From the NCBI GenBank assembly GCA_002482005.1, contig DLFD01000058.1, forward strand, positions 1 to 19,657: a DNA stretch of 19,657 nucleotides, read 5' to 3'. The number at the start of each line of letters is the position of its first letter. Position 1 is the first letter of the stretch. The stretch is from Lachnospiraceae bacterium UBA7729. GTDB lineage: Bacteria; Bacillota; Clostridia; Lachnospirales; Lachnospiraceae. Under the pieces are notes generated by a model, which did not search any database, was not told the DNA's origin, and saw only the letters and a list, made by a program, of their open reading frames with translations. A program made the translations under genes and the position numbers. Shown piece by piece: positions 15,650-19,657 of the stretch.

Positions 15650-17014
15650 ATGGAGCAGAAACAAAGAAATACATTCTCCGGAAAGATGGGATTCGTCCTG
15701 TCGGCAGCGGGATCCGCTGTCGGACTGGGCAATATCTGGCGCTTTCCTTACCTTGCGGCAAAGTACGGCGGGGGAATCTTCCTCCTGATCTACCTGATCC
15801 TGGTTGCCACATTCGGCTATACGATGATCGTTCTCGAGTCGGCGCTGGGACGCATGACCCTGAAGAGCCCGGTCGGAGCCTATCAGCACTTCGGAAAGAC
15901 CGGCTTTCTGAAGTTCGGCGGCTGGATCAACGCCATCATCCCGATCCTGATTGTTCCATATTACAGCGTCATCGGCGGCTGGGTCCTCAAGTATCTCTTT
16001 GAGTACTTCCGCAGCGATCCGAAAGCCATCGCGGCAGATGGATATTTCGGAAGCTTCATGACCAACGGACCGGTTACCGAATTCTGGTTCCTGGTATTCA
16101 CCCTGATCACAGCCGTCGTCATCTACATGGGGGTCCAGAACGGAGTCGAGCGTGTCTCCAAGGCAATGATGCCGGTCCTGGTCGTCCTGGCAGTCGTTGT
16201 CGCCATCTATTCCGTCACAAGACCTGGAGCTCTTGCGGGCGTGAAGTATTTCCTGATCCCGAACTTCAAGGATTTCTCCTGGATGACCGTCGTATCTGCC
16301 ATGGGACAGATGTTCTACTCCCTGTCGATTGCCATGGGGATCCTGGTCACCTTCGGGTCCTACATGAAGAAGGACCTGGATATTGAAAAGACGACCGAGC
16401 AGGTCGAGATCTTTGACACCGTCATCGCAGTCCTTGCCGGCCTGATGATCATTCCGGCCGTCTTCGCCTTTAACGGCGGTGATCCGGAGAAGCTGAAGGC
16501 AGGCCCGTCCCTGATGTTCATCTCCCTGCCCCAGGTCTTCGCAAGCATGGGACTTGGCAAGGTTGTCGGGGTCGCATTCTTCCTTCTTGTCGCCCTGGCG
16601 GCGCTGACCTCCTCCATCGCTCTGATGGAGAGCGCCGTATCTACATTCGAGGATGAGCTGGGATGGAGCAGAAAGAAGGGAACCATCATCTGCGGAGCCA
16701 TCATGATCGGACTCGGAACTCTGTCCGTTCTGGGCTACAGCGCATGGAGCTCCTTCACCGTTCTTCGCATGCAGATCCTTGACTTCTTTGACTTTCTGAC
16801 CAACTCGGTCATGATGCCGGTAGCAGCCTTCTGCAACTGTGTACTGGTCTTCAGGGTCATCGGAATCGACAGATTCTGCGCAGAAGTAGAGTCCTCCTCG
16901 AAGTTCAAAAGGAAGCCGGTCTTCAGGTTCGTGCTGAAGTACCTGGCTCCGTTTTTCACCATCATCATTCTGATCAGCTCCGTGCTGAACGCGTTCGGAG
17001 TCATCCACATGTAA
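15650..17014 (+). CDS. sodium-dependent transporter, NSS (SNF) family
   Basis: This 454-residue membrane protein has about 11-12 helices of the LeuT fold. It imports an amino acid or related amine, driven by Na+. Helix 1 contains the family hallmark AAGSAVGLGNIWRFPYLAAKYGGG (residues about 19-42), the unwound Na+/substrate-binding segment. Helix 6 carries MFYSLSIAMGILVTFGSYM. Helix 8 contains FFLLVALAALTSSIALMES, matching the Na2-site region. The start at ATG 15650 follows GAGGGAG (15632-15638) with a slightly long spacing; an earlier in-frame ATG at 15587 would add a non-homologous extension. The gene has its own promoter and ends at a long hairpin. Substrate specificity cannot be read from sequence; tryptophan and tyrosine transporters belong to this family. 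Confidence 0.94.
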   Translation: MEQKQRNTFSGKMGFVLSAAGSAVGLGNIWRFPYLAAKYGGGIFLLIYLILVATFGYTMIVLESALGRMTLKSPVGAYQHFGKTGFLKFGGWINAIIPILIVPYYSVIGGWVLKYLFEYFRSDPKAIAADGYFGSFMTNGPVTEFWFLVFTLITAVVIYMGVQNGVERVSKAMMPVLVVLAVVVAIYSVTRPGALAGVKYFLIPNFKDFSWMTVVSAMGQMFYSLSIAMGILVTFGSYMKKDLDIEKTTEQVEIFDTVIAVLAGLMIIPAVFAFNGGDPEKLKAGPSLMFISLPQVFASMGLGKVVGVAFFLLVALAALTSSIALMESAVSTFEDELGWSRKKGTIICGAIMIGLGTLSVLGYSAWSSFTVLRMQILDFFDFLTNSVMMPVAAFCNCVLVFRVIGIDRFCAEVESSSKFKRKPVFRFVLKYLAPFFTIIILISSVLNAFGVIHM

Positions 17015-17025
17015 TAAAAAACACC

Positions 17026-17084
17026 GCCCGGCGATGTCCCCGCCTCTTACCTGGTAATGGTAATCGGCCGGGACATCGCCGGGC
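17026..17084. terminator. long hairpin after the NSS transporter gene
   Basis: A perfect 15-bp stem, GCCCGGCGATGTCCC (17026-17040) with GGGACATCGCCGGGC (17070-17084), encloses 29 nt that can fold further (GCC/GGC, then TTACC-N7-GGTAA at 17047-17063). On the plus strand it is followed only by TATTATTATA. On the minus strand a T6 tract follows four bases beyond the stem. It starts 11 nt after the stop codon, so termination is the likely role, but the branched apex and interrupted U tract are unusual. Confidence 0.65.
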
Positions 17085-17156
17085 TATTATTATACGGCGG
17101 CGAAGCCGACTTTACTCGATTAGCAAAAGGGAATGGATTCGAACTATACAAAACGA

Positions 17157-17162
17157 TATAAT
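17157..17162 (+). promoter_or_regulatory. candidate -10 box of the PatB-like gene
   Basis: A perfect TATAAT with a weak TGGATT (17134-17139) at 17-bp spacing. Transcription from about 17169 would place the 18-nt repeats and the leader ORF inside a 5' leader of about 168 nt. Confidence 0.45.
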
Positions 17163-17178
17163 CTGTTTGCTGGGAAAT

Positions 17179-17280
17179 ATGGATCCTGAGAAAGCCTGTC
17201 CCAGCTGGCAGGATAATATGAGCTGGCAGGATAATATGAGCTGGCAGAGTAATATGAGCTGGCAGGGTAATATGAGCTGA
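17179..17280 (+). CDS. possible 33-codon repetitive leader peptide (unproven)
   Basis: ATG 17179 opens a 33-codon frame ending at TGA 17278-17280, 56 nt before the PatB-like start. After MDPEKACP it encodes four hexads of the form SWQ(D/S/G)NM, because the 18-nt repeat is exactly six codons, so a TGG (Trp) codon recurs every six codons, four in all. The upstream GGGA (17172-17175) is a weak, closely spaced Shine-Dalgarno. It could be a leader peptide sensing translation, or simply a by-product of the repeat. The differences among hexads (Asp, Asp, Ser, Gly at one codon) change the amino acid and give no sign of coding constraint. Confidence 0.25.
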   Translation: MDPEKACPSWQDNMSWQDNMSWQSNMSWQGNMS

Positions 17281-17285
17281 CAGGG
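17203..17285 (+). repeat. 18-nt tandem repeat, four full copies plus a partial
   Basis: AGCTGGCAGGATAATATG occurs at 17203-17220 and 17221-17238 (identical), then 17239-17256 (AG for GA) and 17257-17274 (GG for GA). A degenerate partial fifth copy starts at 17275 (AGCTGACAGGGT). Every full unit contains a GATAAT-, AGTAAT- or GGTAAT-type element and an ATG. Confidence 0.93.
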
Positions 17286-17336
17286 TGCGTGCACGGAATG
17301 TGCGTGGATCCTGACGTATTTGGAAGGAGAAGACAT

Positions 17337-18536
17337 ATGCCGGAGAGAAATCTGGATTTTGATACACATGTTGAGAGAAGGGGTACGGACTGCCTGAAGT
17401 ATGACTTTGCGGAAAGGAGAGGCCTCCCGGCGGACGTGCTGCCGCTCTGGGTCGCGGACATGGACTTTAAGACGTCATCCTATGTGGAGGATGCTCTGGC
17501 GGAGCGGGCAAGGCAGGGCGTCTTCGGATACACGGACCATCGCGAAGCATATTTTAACGCGGTGGCAGGCTGGATGAAGCGTCATCACGACTGGGATGTG
17601 AGAGAGGAGTGGATGATCAAAACGCCGGGCGTCGTGTTTGCCCTGGCCATGGCGGTCAAGGCTTACAGCAGGCCGGGAGACAGCGTTCTCCTGCAGCAGC
17701 CGGTCTACTATCCCTTCACGGAGGTCATCCGGGACAATGAAAGAAATGTGGTCAGCTCGGATCTCTATCTCGGGGAGGATAACCGCTACCACATCGATTT
17801 TGAGGATTTCGAGCATAAGATCGAGGAGAACGACATCCATCTGTTCCTGATGTGCAGTCCGCACAATCCGGTCGGTCGTGTCTGGACCGAGCAGGAGCTC
17901 ATGAAGATCGGGGAGATCTGCGCAAGACATGATGTGGTCGTCGTCAGCGATGAGATCCACAGCGATTTTGTCTTCGAAGGGGAGCATCACGTCTTCGCGG
18001 CGCTGAGTCCGGAATTTGAGCATATCTCAGTGACCTGCACCGCTCCAAGCAAGACCTTCAACCTGGCAAGTCTGCTTCAGTCCAACATCTTCATTCCGGA
18101 TGAGCAGCTGCGGAAAAAGTTCAAAAAGCAGGTCGACGCAGCCGGCATCAGCCAGATCTCATCCTTCGGGCAGGTCGCCTGCCAGACCGCCTATGAGAAG
18201 GGCGACGAATGGTACGCAGCGATGATGAAGTATGTGAAGAGCAATATCGACTACGTGTATGAGTACGCGGAAGAACATTTTTATAATAAGGAACACCAGC
18301 GGATCATCAATGTGACCCGCCTCGAGGGAACCTACCTCATGTGGCTGGACTTCCGGGGGACCGGGCTGTCCTCCAGCGAGATCGACAGCAAGATCGTCAA
18401 CGAGGCAAAGCTCTGGCTTGACTCCGGCAAAGTCTTCGGCAGCGTGGGAAGAGGCTTTCAGAGGATCAATGTCGCGTGCCAGAGATCGACGCTGACCGAG
18501 GCGCTGGAGAGGATCCGGAAGACATTCTGCGAGTGA
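17337..18536 (+). CDS. PatB/MalY-type aminotransferase class I/II, probable cystathionine beta-lyase
   Basis: This 399-residue PLP enzyme of fold type I probably splits C-S bonds of cystathionine or cysteine conjugates to thiol, pyruvate and ammonia. The PLP lysine is Lys239 in APSKTFNLAS. Asp205 in SDEIHSD contacts the pyridine nitrogen and Asn177 in SPHNPVGRVW is the usual PLP-O3' contact. The N-terminal LPLWVADMDF and the C-terminal FQRINVAC (carboxylate-binding Arg) are diagnostic of the MalY/PatB group. ATG 17337 follows GGAAGGAG (17322-17329). After the lysine the sequence is NLASLLQSN where PatB proteins usually have NLAGLQ, a small deviation. A separate activity, such as MalY-like regulation, cannot be excluded. 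The 5-formyl-THF cyclo-ligase gene follows 117 nt downstream. Confidence 0.92.
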   Translation: MPERNLDFDTHVERRGTDCLKYDFAERRGLPADVLPLWVADMDFKTSSYVEDALAERARQGVFGYTDHREAYFNAVAGWMKRHHDWDVREEWMIKTPGVVFALAMAVKAYSRPGDSVLLQQPVYYPFTEVIRDNERNVVSSDLYLGEDNRYHIDFEDFEHKIEENDIHLFLMCSPHNPVGRVWTEQELMKIGEICARHDVVVVSDEIHSDFVFEGEHHVFAALSPEFEHISVTCTAPSKTFNLASLLQSNIFIPDEQLRKKFKKQVDAAGISQISSFGQVACQTAYEKGDEWYAAMMKYVKSNIDYVYEYAEEHFYNKEHQRIINVTRLEGTYLMWLDFRGTGLSSSEIDSKIVNEAKLWLDSGKVFGSVGRGFQRINVACQRSTLTEALERIRKTFCE

Positions 18537-18609
18537 GGACGGATTCCCCCTCTGGGACGCGGCGCATTGGAAGCTTCTCTGCGGAGGCCTGGGAAACCGG
18601 GACCTATGG

Positions 18610-18633
18610 CCGGGAATCCGGGAAGCCGGGACC
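18610..18633 (+). repeat. 8-nt tandem repeat, three copies
   Basis: CCGGGAAT, CCGGGAAG and CCGGGACC follow one another directly upstream of the cyclo-ligase RBS. A related CCGGGACC also occurs at 18597-18604. The array is short and could be chance in GC-rich DNA. Confidence 0.5.
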
Positions 18634-18653
18634 GAAAAAGGAAATTCGCTGAT

Positions 18654-19220
18654 ATGAGTGAGCAGATACTGACCAAGAAAGAGACCCGCGCAAGGGTCAG
18701 GGAGATGAGAAAGCAGCTTCCGGAGGAAGCGCTCCTTTCGGAAAGCAGAAGGATCTTCGGCAAAGTCCGGGCATCGCAGGAATACAAGGCTGCAGGGACC
18801 GTCTTCGTCTATATGAGCATGGCCGGGGAAGTGCAGACCAGGGAATTCATCGAACAGGCCTGGGCAGACGGAAAGAAAGTCGCCGTCCCGAAGACGGACC
18901 TCTCCTCTCATCAGATCCGCTTCTGTTACATAGAAAACTTTGAGCAGGTCCGGCCGGGAGTCATGGGGATCCTGGAACCCGTGACCTGCCCCTGCGCAGA
19001 TGGCGATGGAGACGCCCTCATCATCATGCCGGGTGTTGCCTTCGATCCTGGGCGCCACCGGGTCGGCTACGGGGGCGGCTTCTATGACCGCTACCTTGAG
19101 GCACATCCGGGGCACCCGACAGCGGCAGTCGCATTCGATTTCCAGATCTTTGATAAGGTGCCTGCGGAAGTACACGACCTGCAGCCGGACAGGATCTATA
19201 CACCTACCCAGATCCTGTAA
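18654..19220 (+). CDS. 5-formyltetrahydrofolate cyclo-ligase (5,10-methenyl-THF synthetase)
   Basis: This 188-residue cytoplasmic enzyme uses ATP to convert 5-formyl-THF into 5,10-methenyl-THF, returning the storage folate to the one-carbon pool. The diagnostic block MPGVAFDPGRHRVGYGGGFYDR spans residues 125-146 and contains the GYGGGFYDR phosphate-binding motif. The N-terminal KKETRARVREMRKQL is the usual substrate-loop region. The length is typical. The start is ATG 18654 behind AAGGAAA (18638-18644). An in-frame ATG at 18567 would add 29 residues encoded by the CCGGGA repeats and not seen in the family. The enzyme is often called YgfA or FAU1. It may be co-transcribed with the PatB-like gene, since I see no terminator between them. 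Confidence 0.95.
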   Translation: MSEQILTKKETRARVREMRKQLPEEALLSESRRIFGKVRASQEYKAAGTVFVYMSMAGEVQTREFIEQAWADGKKVAVPKTDLSSHQIRFCYIENFEQVRPGVMGILEPVTCPCADGDGDALIIMPGVAFDPGRHRVGYGGGFYDRYLEAHPGHPTAAVAFDFQIFDKVPAEVHDLQPDRIYTPTQIL

Positions 19221-19292
19221 GCCAGGGACAGACTCCCCGCGTGAAAAAACAGGAAGCTCTGTCCGCACTTCACGGTTGGGTCTGCCGTCGAT

Positions 19293-19657
19293 CTATGGGC
19301 GGTAAAGAAGGATGGAGACTGTGAACGTTCCGTCTTCCCTGCTGATCTTCATGGCTCCGATGTATTTTCGGACAATTGCACTGACCGATGCCAGGCCGAT
19401 GCCGTTTCCTCTGTGATTGTGGGAGCGGTAGCGGCCTTTTTCGTCCTGAACCGGTGCCTGCAAGGAAAAGAGCTGAAGAATCGAGTTCGCCGCAACATTG
19501 TCGCAGCCGGTGAGCGGTGTGTTCAGCCTGGAGGTCTTCAGAAGTTCCTCAAAATACTCCTCTACATCCGTATCGTTGTTTCTCTGAGCATAACCCTGTA
19601 TCACACTGAGGTGATGGCGGATATCATGCCGGACCCTTCGCTGGCGGCAGATAGTGC
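19293..19657 (-). pseudogene. GHKL-type sensor histidine kinase, C-terminal part, apparently lacking the N-box
   Basis: The frame is open to the right edge, so the 5' end lies outside the window. It reads RQRRVRHDIRHHLSVIQGYA, the H-box with the phosphoacceptor His of AgrC/GHKL kinases, then a helix (DVEEYFEELL) and TPLTGCDNVAANSIL, the usual sequence before the ATPase domain. It then jumps to VQDEKGRYRSHNHRGNGIGLASV, the G-box region, and ends RKYIGAMKISREDGTFTVSILLYRP. The H-box to G-box distance is about 75 residues, roughly half of what I expect in this family. The Asn-containing N-box that binds Mg-ATP is missing, with the junction near 19440-19490. There is no frameshift, so this looks like an in-frame deletion. 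It may be a decayed or inactive kinase; sequence error or real variation is also possible. Confidence 0.65.

Larger units (their letters stand above)
17015..17336. other. intergenic region between the NSS transporter and PatB-like genes
   Basis: This 322-nt gap contains, in order, a long hairpin (17026-17084), a TATAAT box (17157-17162), a 33-codon leader ORF (17179-17280) built largely from an 18-nt tandem repeat (17203-17285), and the RBS of the PatB-like gene (17322-17329). Confidence 0.7.

Noticed and set aside
15467..17008. Long open frame (513 codons) on the minus strand opposite the NSS transporter
   Set aside because: It is antisense to a clear LeuT-fold protein, rich in Asp, Gly, His and Gln as expected from the complement of hydrophobic GC-rich codons, and it runs past the transporter start into AT-rich DNA.
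17203..17285. CRISPR-like array
   Set aside because: The repeats are directly adjacent with no spacers, the unit is only 18 nt, and there are no cas genes; it is a simple tandem repeat.
17085..17336. T-box or S-box riboswitch ahead of the PatB-like gene
   Set aside because: No T-box sequence or SAM-riboswitch core could be recognised; only the promoter-like box, repeats and RBS are visible.
19226..19264. Inverted repeat GGACAGA ... TCTGTCC after the cyclo-ligase gene
   Set aside because: A 25-nt loop and no T tract on either side, so not a convincing terminator.

Overview
The window looks like a chromosomal segment of a strictly anaerobic, fairly GC-rich member of the Clostridia, probably Lachnospiraceae or a close relative. 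The evidence is an oxygen-sensitive electron-bifurcating [FeFe] hydrogenase operon, Gram-positive style ribosome-binding sites (GGAGG), a MalY/PatB-type C-S lyase, a GHKL (AgrC-like) kinase, and a pair of ABC half-exporters of a type common in gut Clostridia. I see no phage, transposase, tRNA, rRNA or CRISPR features.

Layout from left to right. (1) 251-1872: a two-gene ABC transporter, made of a YtrB-like ATPase and a six-helix permease. (2) 2104-3774: a secreted 556-residue protein of unknown function, followed by a strong terminator and two tandem terminator-like repeats. (3) 3998-4993: an EamA/DMT exporter with a GTG start, converging on (4) a 648-residue orphan soluble protein on the minus strand (5014-6960). 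(5) 7264-11325: hydC-hydB-hydA, encoding the NADH/ferredoxin-coupled electron-bifurcating hydrogenase, behind a strong extended -10 promoter and a potentially folded leader. A perfect bidirectional terminator separates it from (6) a convergent minus-strand operon (15264-11410) for a heterodimeric ABC exporter; one subunit has a degenerate nucleotide-binding site. Its promoter has a 19-bp spacer filled by a 25-bp dyad, the arrangement seen at MerR-family promoters. (7) 15650-17014: a divergent Na+-dependent (NSS/LeuT-type) transporter, ending at a long hairpin. (8) 17337-18536: a PatB/MalY-type PLP enzyme, then 5-formyl-THF cyclo-ligase (18654-19220). (9) 19293 to the right edge: the C-terminal part of a GHKL sensor kinase on the minus strand that seems to have lost its N-box.

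The hydrogenase would reoxidise NADH and reduced ferredoxin during fermentation. The other genes are mostly transport and housekeeping functions in small independent transcription units.

The coding content is largely ordinary, and I found no clear new multi-gene system. The less expected signals are intergenic: four different short tandem repeats just upstream or downstream of genes (24 nt at 1896, about 40 nt at 3865, 18 nt at 17203, 8 nt at 18610). The 18-nt one forms an in-frame leader ORF ahead of the PatB-like gene. Other points of interest are the MerR-like promoter without a local regulator gene, the orphan 648-residue protein and the truncated kinase.
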